From: Syngnathus acus
Taxonomy: Eukaryota > Chordata > Actinopteri > Syngnathiformes > Syngnathidae
DNA: 64,000 nucleotides
Reading direction: 5' to 3'
Assembly: GCF_901709675.1 (NCBI RefSeq)
Contig: NC_051088.1
Coordinates: 3,419,164-3,483,163, forward strand
The notes beneath the pieces were generated by a model. The model searched no databases and was not told where the DNA came from. It saw only the letters and a program-made list of their open reading frames with translations. Positions within the stretch are counted from its first letter, which is position 1. Each line of letters opens with the position of its first letter. A program made the position numbers and the translations under genes. Below, piece after piece: positions 14,400-27,400 of this stretch.

Positions 14400-14650
14400 T
14401 CATGTCATGGACAAGACCATACTCAGAGTAGACATTGAGAAGCTGCTGGGGACCAGCACTTCAGGGACTGAAGACCGCAAGGTCATCCGCATATGTAATA
14501 TGATTCACCAAAGTATTGCCAATCATACATCCAGCATTACCGGTGTTGAGGCTGATAGAACGGTCATCAATATACAGATTGAAAATAAATGGGGAGAGGG
14601 TTCCAACTTGTCTGGCCCTATTCCTGACCCCAAATGGGGCAGAGACGCAG
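14400..14650 (-). pseudogene. LINE reverse-transcriptase fragment
   Basis: Minus-strand translation gives IDDRSISLNTGNAGCMIGN and ITYADDLAVFSP, the YADD catalytic box of non-LTR reverse transcriptases, with an in-frame stop shortly after. Only the palm region remains. The family is not resolved. Confidence 0.75.
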
Positions 14651-14786
14651 TGACCCTATTCATCTTGCATTTACTAGTTGGCATACCAGTAGGACAGAAT
14701 TCTCACAATACATTTAGGTACACTCATTAAGTTGTTTAGAATTAAAATAATAAACCTGGTTTAAATCTTTGAGGCACCAATTAAAC

Positions 14787-15026
14787 CAGGGGTCGGGAAC
14801 CTATGGCTCGCGAGCCAGATATGGCTCTTTTGGCGACGTTAAAAACGTTATTAAAAAGAATACATTAGTACACTCAAAAAATCATTGGTCTTAATTAAAA
14901 TTCATGCATTTAATTAATAAATATTTAACCTATCGTTTTTTTTTAATGGTATGGCTCTCACGGGAAATTATTTTTAACAAATGGGCATTTATGGCTCTGT
15001 CCGCCAAAAAAGGTTCCCGACCCCTG
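14787..15026. mobile_element. hAT-type MITE with perfect 8-bp duplication
   Basis: Ends CAGGGGTCGGGAACCTATGG and AGGTTCCCGACCCCTG, flanked by AATTAAAC at 14779-14786 and 15027-15034. Confidence 0.88.
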
Positions 15027-15062
15027 AATTAAACTGATTAAAACAGAGCAATTAATATCTCT

Positions 15063-15235
15063 TTACAGGTTGACAATTTTCTTTACAGAATATACGGACA
15101 AGTCTGTGGCATGCTCAGCTTTGAGGCCAAAATGATTATCAGTAGAGGAAATAGTCTCCACAACTCTGTCGCTTTCAAAAACCTTAGACAGTACACCGGC
15201 AAGGGTTGCTGGTCTATAGTTATCGGAACAACAAA
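15063..15235 (-). pseudogene. LINE reverse-transcriptase fragment (Rex1-like)
   Basis: Minus frame reads DNYRPATLAGVLSKVFE and STDNHFGLKAEHATDLSVYS, matching the first conserved blocks of CR1/Rex1-type reverse transcriptases. It abuts the opposite-strand LINE that follows. Confidence 0.7.
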
Positions 15236-16398
15236 CTTTATCACAGCATTCAACACCATCGCTCCTGACACCCTCAAACAGAAGCTCATCCAGCTTGCGG
15301 TGCCTGCCTCCACCTGTCAGTGGATCACCAGCTTCCTGACCAACAGGAGACAGCGCGTGAGGCTGGGGGGCATCACATCTGACACCCGGACCACCAATAC
15401 TGGAGCTCCTCAGGGGTGCGTCCTCTCCCCACTGCTCTTCTCTCTCTACACCAACGATTTCTCCCCAGGTGACTTTCCTGTGAAGCTCCTGAAGTATGCA
15501 GACGACACCACTCTCATCGGACTGATCCAGGACAGTGATGAGACTGCGTACAGACAGGAGGTGGAGCGGCTGGTCCACTGGTGCAGCCAAAACCACCTGG
15601 AGCTGCACCCGCTCAAGACTTCAGGCAAGACCCTTCACCACTTTTACCCCTCACTATCCGCAGTAATACTATTCTCTCCACAGACACCTTCAAGTTCCTG
15701 GGAACCACAATCTCGCGGGACCTGAAATGGACCGGCCACATAGACTCTGTCCGGAAGAAGGCCCAGCAGAGGCCTCCAAACAAGACAAGCACAGACTGCA
15801 ACGGACAATCAGGACTGCAGAAAAGATAATTGGAATCAACCTCCCATCTATCCAAGACTTGTACCTGTCCAGGATCAGGAAACGTGCAAGGAACATCTCT
15901 ACAGACCCTTCTCACCCAGGTTGCAGTCTGTTTGAACTACTCCCCTCCAAACGGCGTTAGAGAGCTCTGTACGCCAAAACCAGCAGACACAGAGACAGCT
16001 TCTTCCCCCAGGCTGTTGCTCTGATGAACTCACACCACTCTTAGAGTCTCAGAGTCATTACTGTGCAATAACATCCTGCTCTCCACACCTTTTTTGAATT
16101 GTCTACACTGTTTGTACTATGTGTCCTCTCTGCATCCATTGCAGCCTGGTCATCCTGGAAGAGGGACCCTCCCATCTGTGGTCTCTTCTCAAGGTTTCTC
16201 ATTTCCCCTAGCTGGAGTTTTGAGTTTTTCCTTGCCCTCTTGGGAGTTTAAGATCAGGGGATGTTTGAGAATATGTGCCATTTTTCACATGTCCTGAGTG
16301 TTGTTGGTCACCTAAATGTTGAACAGAGGCTGTGATTTACCGAAGTCAAATTCCTTGTTTGGCACGCTCAAACATGGGGAATAAAAAACTCTTGAATC
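15236..16398 (+). mobile_element. 5'-truncated L2-like LINE
   Basis: Plus-strand reverse transcriptase begins mid-domain (FNTIAPDTLKQKL), passes [19 protein letters not shown] and KYADDTTLIGL, then frameshifts in the thumb and C-terminal part (RIRKRARNI). It ends with an A-rich tail after ACTCTTGAATCTTGA. Closely related to the minus-strand copy at 59703-61135. Confidence 0.85.
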
Positions 16399-16423
16399 TT
16401 GATCACCGGAACTGGTATCAGAT

Positions 16424-16835
16424 CAAAGTCAAAGTCAAAGTCTGCTTTATTGTCAACCTCTTCACATGCCAAGACACGCAAAGAAATCTAAATTACGTTA
16501 CCACTATCCCACGGTGACAAGACATAGTACACGACATACACACAAGCAAACAACACAAAATAAAAACAAGGCACAAACAATGAATAATAAGAGTGATGAA
16601 TAAATAATAAATAAACAAATAACACGATAAATAAATAAATAAGAGGAGCAAAACGGAGCAAGTGTGCATACAGCTGACAGTCAGAAAATAGCGCAAAAGT
16701 ACAGGACGCTACGCAGAAGGGGGGAGAGAGTTCAGGATCCTAACAGCCTGGAGTACGAAGCTGTTGGTGAGTCTGGTGGTGCGGGAGCGCAGGCTCCTGT
16801 ACCTCTTCCCAGAGGGCAGAAGACCATATTAACTG
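16424..16835 (-). mobile_element. 3' end of an L2-like LINE
   Basis: On the minus strand it ends TGACAATAAAGCAGACTTTG followed by (ACTTTG)n repeats, the LINE tail. Nearly the same 3' unit recurs at 50850-51245, including the GGCAGAAGA border. Confidence 0.8.
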
Positions 16836-16849
16836 GCAAAAATCCATGA

Positions 16850-17555
16850 AGTAGGAAAGCATTAAAGCAGATGACAAAAGAAAAATTAGACAAGCGGTAC
16901 GCACAGCGCGGGTGTGTCAGTGAATTTAAATATATGGACTATTTATTTACTTACATGAGGAGGGTTTAACTGGCTGACATGTGTCACAGATGGGCTTCAG
17001 CCTTTGTGTGACAACAGATGCACTACGCGGCGGCCTTGTTAGAGTTGGAGCGCTTTGGCTGATGATTATGTTTTCATTTTTAGTGTTTTAAAGGGCCGGT
17101 GTTTGGGAATTATGGTATTGTGTCATATTTACCAGCTGAAATTCAGACTACTGGTGCAACACTACACTATACATAAGGTGCATTGTAAATAAGCCACATG
17201 TTCTTACTTTTACTATTAACCGGAGATGGATTTTCCGTGATAGTTTCAGCAAATCTCCTGAAACCCAAGGAAAAAATTCAGTGATATGGCTGTGAGTGGA
17301 TGGCAAATAAAACCTGGTGGTAATTTCTGTCCCTGACGGGGTTGTGGTTTCTTAAAATTTCTCATATAAGTAGCACAGGATGGAGCCTGAAAGTGATGGG
17401 TTTTTTTCTTCTATTGTATTGTTATTTTATGTTCTGTAAGGCGCTTTGTTACTGTGAAACCTAATGTGAAAGCGCTATATCGATGTATTTTTCAGAGACC
17501 TTTTCACTAATTATACTCATGTAAGGTTTCTACTGACCATTTCAACAAACCTGAC
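16850..17555. other. non-coding, nothing recognised
   Basis: Only weak repeat-like text (GTAAGGCGCTTTGTTACTGT near 17440, typical of transposon flanks). Confidence 0.4.
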
Positions 17556-17559
17556 ATAA

Positions 17560-18130
17560 AGACTATATTTTAGGGTAAAGAAGAACCTGATGGTCACTTT
17601 GTTAGAGCTCCACCCTTCCCATAAGGTAAGAGGGGAAACTTCCAGAAGTCATTCTTGCAAGTCTCTTATCAGGCCTTTAGGGTAGAGTGGCCTTCAAAAA
17701 GACACATAGCCACCAGCCTGGAGTGGGCCAAAAGGCACTTGAAGGACTCAGACAATGAGACTGAATTCCATGGTCTGATGAACAAAGACTGAATTCTCTG
17801 GCTTTAATGCTGGACGTCATGTATGTGGGGAACCAAGCAACACGCATCACCTGGCGAACAACATCCCTACAGTAAAAAATGGTGGCAGTTAGCAGCAACT
17901 GAGAGACTAGACAGGATTAAGGGAAAGATGAATAAAGCAAAGTACAGAAACATCCTGGAGGAAAGCTTGATCCAGCGCTCTTGACCTGAGACTGGCGTGA
18001 CGGTTCACCTTTCAGCAGGACAATGACCCTATACACACAGCCAAGATATTTAGGGATGAATTCAAGGCAAATCTGTGAATGTCCAGACAGAGGCTGGAAT
18101 TGAATTCGACTTAACATCTTGATGGAGATC
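17560..18130 (+). pseudogene. degenerate Tc1-like transposon
   Basis: Retains stretches typical of fish Tc1 transposases, including TTCAGCAGGACAATGACCCT (the catalytic-region codons for QQDNDP) and CATCACCTGGCGAACAACAT, with many frame breaks. Confidence 0.7.
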
Positions 18131-18357
18131 TGAAAATGTTTGTACACTGATATTTCCCATCCAACATTAAGGGGCTTGACGTTGCTGCAACTTTTTCCTA
18201 TCGATTTCCCCCCACTGCATCCAACAAAGATTAGCTTAACTGTTACCTTTCATCTTAACACATCCAAGGAAATTGGAACATTTAGAACATAGGTGAATTA
18301 CCTGATTTGAATTATATAAAAAATATACAAACTAGACAAAAAAAGACTAGTTTTAGT

Positions 18358-19231
18358 TAGAGATGCACCGATCCGACTTTTTCAGTTTCGATACCGATAC
18401 CGATGCTGTGGCTTTGCGTATCGGTCGATACCCGATACCGATCCGATATTATGGTTGACTTAACAAGCTACATACCTCTACATGTGGAACAGAAAAGACT
18501 AAAGGCAATGGCATCAGGCATGACTACACAGTTCATTCCTAAGACAAAATGTAACAAGATAAAGCAGATTCATGCAATGAACTATTTATTTGTAACAAAA
18601 ATTGTGCAACAGCAGCAATAAAGTGTATCAGCATTTAAATTCAAGTAAATTAGGATACAAACTTCTTTAAAAAAAAAAATACAAATGTTGCAGCTGAAAC
18701 TGCACTGGGCAAATATAGAAAGGGTGATCAAGCACACAGTAACCAAATATTTAAATAAATAGTAAACATGTAAACATTAGGTGCCGTTTAACATCACTCA
18801 TGACCTGTTGATGCTCTAAATGCTCATTTAAGCAGCAATGAGAAGTGCTCCCTGAAAACAAGCTCCGCTTAGTACTAGTACTATAACTGGCAGTACTACC
18901 ACCACCCCTGGCAACATTAGCTTTGCGGACATTACAAACTGCCGTCGAGCTAGTTGGCGTGTTCAGTTTAAAGTACCTCCACACAGCTGACTCTTTCGTT
19001 CGCTCCATGTTTGCGTTTGTTTAGAAAACTATCGTGGCATGCGGCACACGTGCTGCTGACGTATGACGTAGCCGCGGCACACGTGCTGCTGACGTATGAC
19101 GTAGCCCGCGTCCCAATAGATTAAGGAAAGGATCGGCTCACAGATCGGCTGCATTTTCCGATACCCGATCCATCAATTTTGTTGATATCGGGGCCGATAT
19201 CCGATCCAGATATCGGATCGGTGCATCTCTA
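18358..19231. mobile_element. hAT-type element with BED-finger remnant
   Basis: Ends TAGAGATGCACCGATCCGA and TCGGATCGGTGCATCTCTA, with the perfect 8-bp duplication GTTTTAGT (18350-18357 and 19232-19239). The minus frame at 19008-18751 reads SAVWRYFKLNTP and CNVRKANVARGGG, a decayed BED zinc finger from the transposase. It is therefore an internally deleted transposon. Confidence 0.88.
19037..19107. repeat. 33-bp tandem duplication within a hAT element
   Basis: GCGGCACACGTGCTGCTGAC followed by GTATGACGTAGCC occurs twice in a row, next to the element's terminal region. Confidence 0.85.
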
Positions 19232-19239
19232 GTTTTAGT

Positions 19240-20260
19240 CTATGTCTTTCCCAGTTGGTTTATCCTCCCAATCTCGACATCCAACATGGCGGAGAAACAC
19301 TTCCAATCAGATGATCATAAACAAATTAAGGACGCCACACTGAAAATTTAGAACTAAAAATACCGTTTTGATTAAAGGTGAAACATCTATCAGCAGAGTT
19401 AAGTGATAAAACGGCCAAAGTTTGATATCGATACACAAGACCCATCAGCTTAACTGAATTGTCCCAATTGAATTGAATTGATTTCGAATCTGCGTCATCT
19501 TGCAAGGTTCAATTGGTTGGTCGTGACGTAAATTACACACACGAAGTCTCATCTACTGATGATTTAAGTGACAGCATGAGCCGCATGACGTTGCTTATCG
19601 TTAAACGTTGGTTCCACTGTTCCGACAAAGCAAGAATAAGATTCCAATTGAGTCAGTGAAAATAAACTCTACCCATCCCAAATATAGCATTAACAGTAAA
19701 GTTATGTTTGGACTCGATTAGTAGTTACCCGCGTTTAGTTGGAAGTCTCAAAACAATATTGAATCTAAATAAATGTATGCGATTTCCTCCGAGCATAAAT
19801 CAAAGCATCATTCATGTAATCACATTTACTCTTTTATGCAAAAGCAAATAAGTACATGCATCCATCTACCATTAGTAGTAAATGAATAAAAGCATATGAT
19901 ATGTACGCCGTGGGAATGGATTGAATTACCTTTAAAGTTTAGAAAGCTTTGATGCTCAGTGCACAACAAAAGAGAAAGAGGTTCCAACATTATGTCGAAA
20001 ACATGTTGGTTTGGATGCTCAGAGAAGCGTGTCTGAACAGCTGAAAGAGAAAGTTCATCAAGCGTTCAAGACAGCGTTGATGTGTTGTGAGCTGTCACCA
20101 CCCCTAGATGGCAGTAATGCCTAAGGCATAGCGTTTCCACAGCTGGTCGTCTTTATTGCACTACGTCACACGAGCCTCGTGTATTTGGGGAAAACAACTC
20201 AATCGGGATTAACAAAGGAAATTCACAGGAGTGGTGGTGTATTCCTTTTGCAGACTGTCA
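19240..20260. other. non-coding, nothing recognised
   Basis: No splice-bounded coding exon or RNA gene seen. Confidence 0.4.
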
Positions 20261-20306
20261 CTGGACGCAGCTTGTTTACGGCGTCACGTAAACAAGCTGC
20301 GTCCAG
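20261..20306. repeat. 20-bp perfect inverted repeat (hairpin)
   Basis: CTGGACGCAGCTTGTTTACG, a 6-base loop, then its exact reverse complement. Flanking GCAGACT and AGTCTGC extend the pairing after a 4-base bulge. Confidence 0.9.
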
Positions 20307-20765
20307 TCTGCGCATGATCTGTCTCCTTGGCATCTATGCGTAGTGACCACGGCAGACTGCATTCAAGAAAGGTCGGAAATCGGGAATATTCCGCTCAGAT
20401 TTTCCCCAGGTCTGACTCAAAGCGTTCGAGGCGAATGTAAACAAACATGGCTGATTCCCATAGCTTGATTGCTGTTCTCGTTTATCTCAACACGTTTACC
20501 TTCAGTAAACCTTCATAATGTCCTTAATTCATTTAATTATCCTATCTGCAAAGCATTTCATTCATTTCAACAATAACTTCATGCAATGTCTTGAGCCATG
20601 CCTTGACTGGGATTGTAATTTTCTATTTCTAGCCGATCTCAGCTATATCCTCCAAGAAGTCCTATTAGTCCTAAACCACTCATCCATAACTAACAGAAGC
20701 CAGGTACAATGTACATCGTGTGATTCTGATATAAATGTCTGAAGACACTGCATCGGTGGAAGAAT

Positions 20766-20771
20766 TTTATT
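20766..20771 (-). terminator. possible arhgef7 poly(A) signal
   Basis: AATAAA on the minus strand about 590 bases past the arhgef7 stop codon. It is the first canonical hexamer I noticed downstream, but nothing else confirms that it is used. Confidence 0.35.
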
Positions 20772-21357
20772 TCTTCTGAAACGAGTGAAATAAATAGAGG
20801 TGTGTGACTGTTGGAAGTCATTATTAGCTGCTATCAAATACATAATTTGCACCTGTATTGCATTATATGGCCTATAAATTTCAGGTCTTTAGCGTGGCAA
20901 AAAGATTTTTGCAGTTAACATTATTATAGTTTTGAAAAAAAGGAATGTCTTCCTTGTCTGCTGGCAATGTTCCATGTGATCCAGGTCAAGTATACAAAAT
21001 AACAAAATCAAAACAGTACAGAATATAAAAAAACACATTAACAACAAAATTATTTTGAGAATTGCATAATTGGCATCGTAAAAATCACAGCTTGTATTGC
21101 TTTGGTTTAGAGACCACACAAACCAATTACCCGACTCACTGTGATTATTTCCTTTAGCTGTCTAAAAAAAAAAAAAAAAAAACGGTCCATTTTCAGTTCA
21201 GTCAGCTGCCTGATGAAGGCTGTTCTAACAAGGATGCAATGTCATCTTCCTAGTTCTATGGCTGAAAACCTATAAGGTCATTTGGGATCGGGCCGCCTCA
21301 TTTCCCTCCATGATATTAGCTCATTGAGAGAGTCCAAGTTCCAAAGTGATCTCAGTT

Positions 21358-21480
21358 TCAGAGGTTCGTCTCATCCCAGGTTGGGTCGTTCATGTTCTTC
21401 AAAACTCTCCTGATGATCCTTTCGAGTTCCTTCCTAGCTCGTTGCTCTTCCTCTAGTGTCCTTTTCATTCTCTTGTTGTC
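21358..21480 (-). CDS. arhgef7: arhgef7 last coding exon: coiled coil end and PDZ-binding tail
   Basis: Forty codons plus TGA. The charged helix [20 protein letters not shown] continues the C-terminal coiled coil that trimerises beta-PIX. The chain ends WDETNL, the PDZ ligand that binds Scribble and Shank in mammals. The acceptor is CTGCAG at 21481. The upstream exon 21 (21601-21547) supplies [18 protein letters not shown]. Confidence 0.93.
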   Translation of the reverse strand, partial: DNKRMKRTLEEEQRARKELERIIRRVLKNMNDPTWDETNL

Positions 21481-24400
21481 CTGCAGGACCAGAAAAACGT
21501 GTTTCTCACAAATACTGCCCACTATCTTAGGAAAGCGCACACTCACCTGTTTGAGTTCCTGAACCTCATCTCTCAAACTGTATACAGTGTCTACCAGGCT
21601 CCTGCAGCAGCAAAGCAACACGGCATTGCATTGACATGAACAGCGACCAACCCTCACACTTTGAGTGACCACTCCTGAATCACAAGCCACACACTCGTCT
21701 CACCTCTCCTCCACTACGGTTTGTCCGTTGCTCCTGGTTTCCTCCACTATGATCTTCTCTTCCTCTGGGAACAACATGTGAACATCCCTCCTGCTGGAAC
21801 CTGATCAAAACAAGCCAACAGCGACAGCTATGCTCTCTCTAATTCAAAGATCATGTGATAATATCCAAACAAAACAGCAAGGCGACTTATACACACACAC
21901 AACAAAACACAGAAGATGCGGACACTAAAGGGCTCACTATTGGCAAGCTAGCCAGTTTGCCATAGAGTATATTCTGACTTGCTACACCGAAATCTTACAA
22001 GAAAATGAGGCAGTCCTGTAACTAGTGGCGGTCCAGATACTGTCATAATCCGAGTCTTCTGATTGGTCGGAACACGGCAGGTTGCCCGGGATGCCAGCAA
22101 CGACGAAACTGGAGTCAGCGAGCACATGGTTGTGCATGAGGTCAGTGCCTTGCCAGGCTACACCAGCAATCAGCAGTGGGAATACAGATGGCAATGGTGC
22201 GGGAAAACACAAACCGCAGAAGTTGGGGTACAAAACAAAATTAAATAAAGGTGTGGGCCCAAAACGAATTAGAATATAAAGGTTAAAAAACAGGAGGGGG
22301 GGGGGGGGGGTAATTCATTTGAATTTAAGGAAAAATAGAGAAATTATAACAATTATAATGAGGACAGTGGTTGTTGAACATAAAGCAGTCATGTACAAAA
22401 TGCAAAGGAAGTGTAGAATGGAGGAATCAATGGATGGAAAAAATTGGAGCAGAGAGAAAAGCCTTGTTAGAGTTGAAAGCTGAGAAGAAAAAGACTTAAA
22501 AGGTGAGCGTGCATATTCACAACACTCTATAGACGTAAGGTGTGCGGGGACTCACTGGAGTTGAGGGTCTGTCGTGTCTTGGCACTGGTGCAGTACGCCT
22601 CAATCACTTTCAATATCTGAGCGTCCTCCTCGAGAGCTGCTGTGCCTGAAAAACTGATTCTTCAACCCAACAAGCTTTTTTTTTACATACACATCTCTGA
22701 TTACATTAACTTTCTTACTCTTTCTGCAAGTGAAGTCTTCTTCAGAGGGTTTCCTCTCAGGTTTCCTCTTGGGAAGCAGCTTCTTCATATTCTTTGGACT
22801 CTTATTAAGGTCCTGTAAACAGTGAATGTGCATTGTAGGGGAGTGGTTTTACATGACGGAACAAAATGTTCAAACGCAAAGTGTTGAGTGGCTGGTTTTA
22901 AACCAGCCACTCAATGCACACCTCCTTGTACAGGGCGGCAGACGGCCGGAGAGGAGGCGCAGGCCGAAGACAGCTCATGCTCCACGGTTTTGGGGGACTA
23001 GGTGGCTCCAGGGCCCCCCACATGGGGCTAGCACCATATGAGGAAAGATGAGGGAGGGTCTGGAAGGCACTGCTCCCGCCACAAGACTCTGAGTGCCGGG
23101 AAGGGGTGACAGGCAGGAAGGGCAACTTAGAGGGAAAGACGGGAGAGCAGTCCGTTATGAACTTCAGTTGGGTTGTAGTAGAGAAGAAAGGCAGACTTAC
23201 TGTGTGACACACCGACTGAGTCTTGTGAGTGTTTGCAGCAGGGGTGTGCGTGTGTTTGGTGAGAAGGTCCAGCCACTCCAGCAGATCCTGCTGATTGTTG
23301 CATGCCACTTGCATACGGTCACATTGGGCACCTGTGCAGGACACAATATGCATACAAGACCTGTAAATGATTTCCTACATTTTCTATACGCTTTTTGAAA
23401 ACCAATGACACATTTAGAGCAGCTCCAAGCCATGGGCACAAGAGCAAAGAAGAGATTAAAGGCTATGATTATCAGAACAAGGACGGACCAGAAATTTCAA
23501 AAGCATTCTTCATGGTTTCCCCATCTTCTATTCTGGAGATCAGCATGCCTGACAATGGCATTTTCCCCTGCAAAGACAATGTTATTTGTTTAACATTCCA
23601 GCAACACTTCAAGACCCTGAAAGAGATTGATTGTAATTATTACTTGATTGAATATCAATGCCGGAAATAGTATTCAAGCAAACCTGGTAGATGAACCCAC
23701 TCATCCTCATGCTTGCAGAGAGGAAGAGCAGCGTATGAGGGAAGAGGACAAGGTAGCGTTCACTTGATTCCTAAAAAACAAAGTGTCTTTCACACACAGT
23801 GCTCTGTTGCAACTCAGTGTGTGATCAAAATGCTCCAGATCACCTGACAGATCTGAGAGCAGACAGCAGCTTGGGACATGTGAAGAACAGGGCCGAGGGT
23901 CTTGATGTCATCCCCCTCCCAGTTCCTGATTGGCTCGGTTAAAATCTGTAACTCCAGGTCCTTCTTCTTCCTCACTTCCTGGCACTGGGCCTGAAGAAAG
24001 AGGCAGGGCTCGACACTCCATGAACCATTTCACAGCTTGGTCAGGAATACTTGAGTGGACTGGTGGCCACGTGTTTGTCTTACAGCAAGGCTTTGAAATG
24101 ATGCCATACAAGTTTGGAGGTCAACTCTGTCAGGGTGCTGGTCCTGAGAACAAGATTTTTGTTCCCCCGAGAAAGTTATTTAATGTCGCTTTATGTTTCC
24201 TCAGTAACAGATCATCGGATGAAATCAACAGGACAGAAGTACCTCCATGTGTCTGTCCATTTCTTTGAGCAAGGTTGGGTATTTCGCCAGTCGAGTGAAG
24301 GGTTTACTCAAACTGGTGGTCAGTGCCAAAATACCCGGACTAGATGCCCCCTTGGTTTCCATGTACTCCCCCAGTTCCTCCCTGCAAAACAGGCAACATG

Positions 24401-27400
24401 TTTCTGAAACCTCTTTCCATCTTTCGCTGTCCGAGGATTATGGGTTACCCCTAAAATGCTCTTATAAAAGGAGTTTCTGACCTTTGCTGAGTGAGTACAC
24501 TGACAGCAGATGGATGGTTTGAGCAGTAGGCCACATAAAGATTTTTCATCTGGGGTATTAGACTCAGGAAGAAGCCTCCTATCCTCTGCTGATTTTCTGG
24601 AAGCCTATACAAGAAATACATACGGATATCATAGCACATTGGCTATATTTGATTAAACCACGTTTGTTGATTTGAGTGAATTTTGCATTGACACTGCATT
24701 ACATTGCTTAAATCTAACATCAGATATCATGCACCATAACACAAAAAGTCTAAAACATTATTACATTCTAGGCAGACCGATGGACGGACCAGTGGATGGC
24801 GGGGTGGATGGATGATAGATGTTAAATTAGAGTAAGTACACGTGCATCACCATTTGCTTCTGATTAACGACATACTACATCTGTAGGTTTTTCCTGATAT
24901 TTCTGGAGTCACATCAGACGCATAAGCCGTAGTCTGCATAGAGCTTCTAAGGCAGGGGTGTCAAACTCATTTTTTTTCATGGGCCGCATTGTAGTCATAG
25001 CTTCTTTCGGAGGGCCATTATGACTGTAAACCCAAACAAATGTATGAGCACCTCATATTATATACAGTAAAAGCTACAAAACAAACTGACAAATAACTCG
25101 TTTCCAAATCAGACGAGTAAAAACTGGTCAAATATTTAAAAATATATATATATTAAAAGTGAAAACAATTTGCAATTCTAATAATGACACGAATTTGATG
25201 TACAATGTGTCTTTGCGGGCCACATAAAATGATGTGGCGGGCTGTATCTGGCCCCCGGGCCTTGAGTTTGACACCTGTGTTCTAAGGCATGAGCAGGATA
25301 CCACGGATGAAATGTTTATCAGTCAGAAGCATACACAAGAATTTCCAAGGCATTATAATATGAATGAAGACATCAAGTGAGGAAGAAAATATGGCACAGT
25401 GGGCATACATATACATATGCCTGCCTGGCCAGCTGTTTTCTAAGGCAGATGTGGTGCTATTGATTTTTTTTTTCTTCATCTTCTTGAACCAAAGTGACTA
25501 ACCCAAAAAGAGACAGTAAACTGAACCAATGCACATAGCCTATGAAACCTGCTTAACCTCTTCCCTAAGATTCTATTGGTCAAACTTTAGAATAGAGTGT
25601 GCACTGAATCAGCAATCAGGACAAAGTGGTTTGCTAGTTTCATGCATGAAAAGATGAGGGCCATGTATTGAACCAAATGAAACAGCAGCCACAGGTGAGG
25701 CAGGCTTTTGAAAGCGCAGGACAGAGTGAGTGGGAACGTGTAAATGCTAGCGCAGGTAACGTTAGCTGACTTCCATTACATGCCTTCAACAATCGCTATC
25801 GCTTAATATGAGTAAATAATAGTGATAGTTCACAATCACCATTGCATACCAAATTATGCAATCACCCCTCCTTATTCTAAGAATATAGCAGATTTTCACG
25901 GTATGAACTAGTTATTAGAGCACAAACCCTTCAAGCAAAAACAAAAAAAAGAAGGCTATTTGAAGATCCGAGGCACTTGAAATGGTGGAGCTGCATGCTG
26001 ACTCCCACATAACATGAGTTCAACTGTGACTGGATAATTCTGAACACAGCCACATATAGTTAAGAGGGTGTGCACACTTGTGCTATTACCATTGAGTTGC
26101 ATAGGTTATAGGTCACATTAACAGTGGAATAATCTTAATCATTTATCTTGGTCTCATTTGTTTCTACCACTAAATCCCGGCATTTTAACTGGGTTGTGTA
26201 GACTTTTTATCTGCACTACATATGATTGAACATCGATGGTAACATTGGTGCATACTTAGCACACAATACAGATGTAGCTACTAACTTTGTATGCTCCTCC
26301 AAGGACTGAACCAGCATCTGCTGGAAGGTTGAAATCTCCTCCAGATTGCCTTGAATGTGGCTGATGTCAACAGCACTCAGCCTGCAGAAGAATCGGGGGG
26401 GGGGGGGGGGGGGGGTCATTCATAATTCAGAAGTTCTCTTTTGGTCCTATTTCCAGTCATTGTGTCTTCACTGGTGTTGCATTCTGTAGCATAATGTTGA
26501 TTTACTTGAAATGTATGAAAAAGTAATTAACCTGTCTGTCGGCTGTAGAGAGCGTAGGTAGGATCCCAAAAGACTTTGAAGTTCCCTGGAATACTCACTC
26601 TCTGCTTCCAAAATGTTCTGGAGGACCTTCACAACACAAAATTTAAAGCTGAGAAACAAGATAAAAGCTAAAAGCCTCTCAGCACTTCATTCATTTAAGA
26701 GGAATCCATTAGAGGACAGGCAGAAATTTCGTTGACATTTTACTCAAGGCAGGTTCATCTAATTGTTAGTAAGGTAGATTCAGGCACCCCCAACTGAAGA
26801 TGGGAAGCCTGGGGAGACTGGGGCAGCTTGCATTTTTAAAACACACGCACACAGAGAGGCGCAACGACCCTAAGGCAATGCTGTCCCAGAAACCAATGGA
26901 ACGGAAGAAATAACCTACATTATTACACAGACATACATATACACGCACGCACGCATGCACGTGCGCACACACATACATACGCGAGCACACACAAAATGAT
27001 TGATTGTGACATTTTATGAGATCACAAGTTACGACACATATATGAGCTGACAGAGACACTAAAATAGATACACGGCGACAGTCATGAGTTTGGCACTGTT
27101 GTCTCACAGTCATACATTTCTATGTTTGAAAGTCATCCCGGGCCTTTCTTTGTAAGGAGCTGTTCTCCATGTGACTTCTCCCAGTCAGTCCAGCCTCCAC
27201 CAACCATGCAAAACCATGTGGTTCATGTTATATTCAATGATGGCTACGTACCAAAAAGGAGTGAATGTGAGCAAGAATGCCTTGTCTGTATGTGTCCTGA
27301 TAAATACTAGCAAACATGGAAATACTTCTCTTCCCTCTCATGGTTTGGAAGCTCTGAGGATCATGTATTGTGTTGTAAAATGTGACTAGACTAATGTCAG

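Noticed and set aside
14407-14730. 107-codon plus-strand frame
   Set aside because: It is antisense to a reverse-transcriptase fragment with a clear YADD box on the minus strand.
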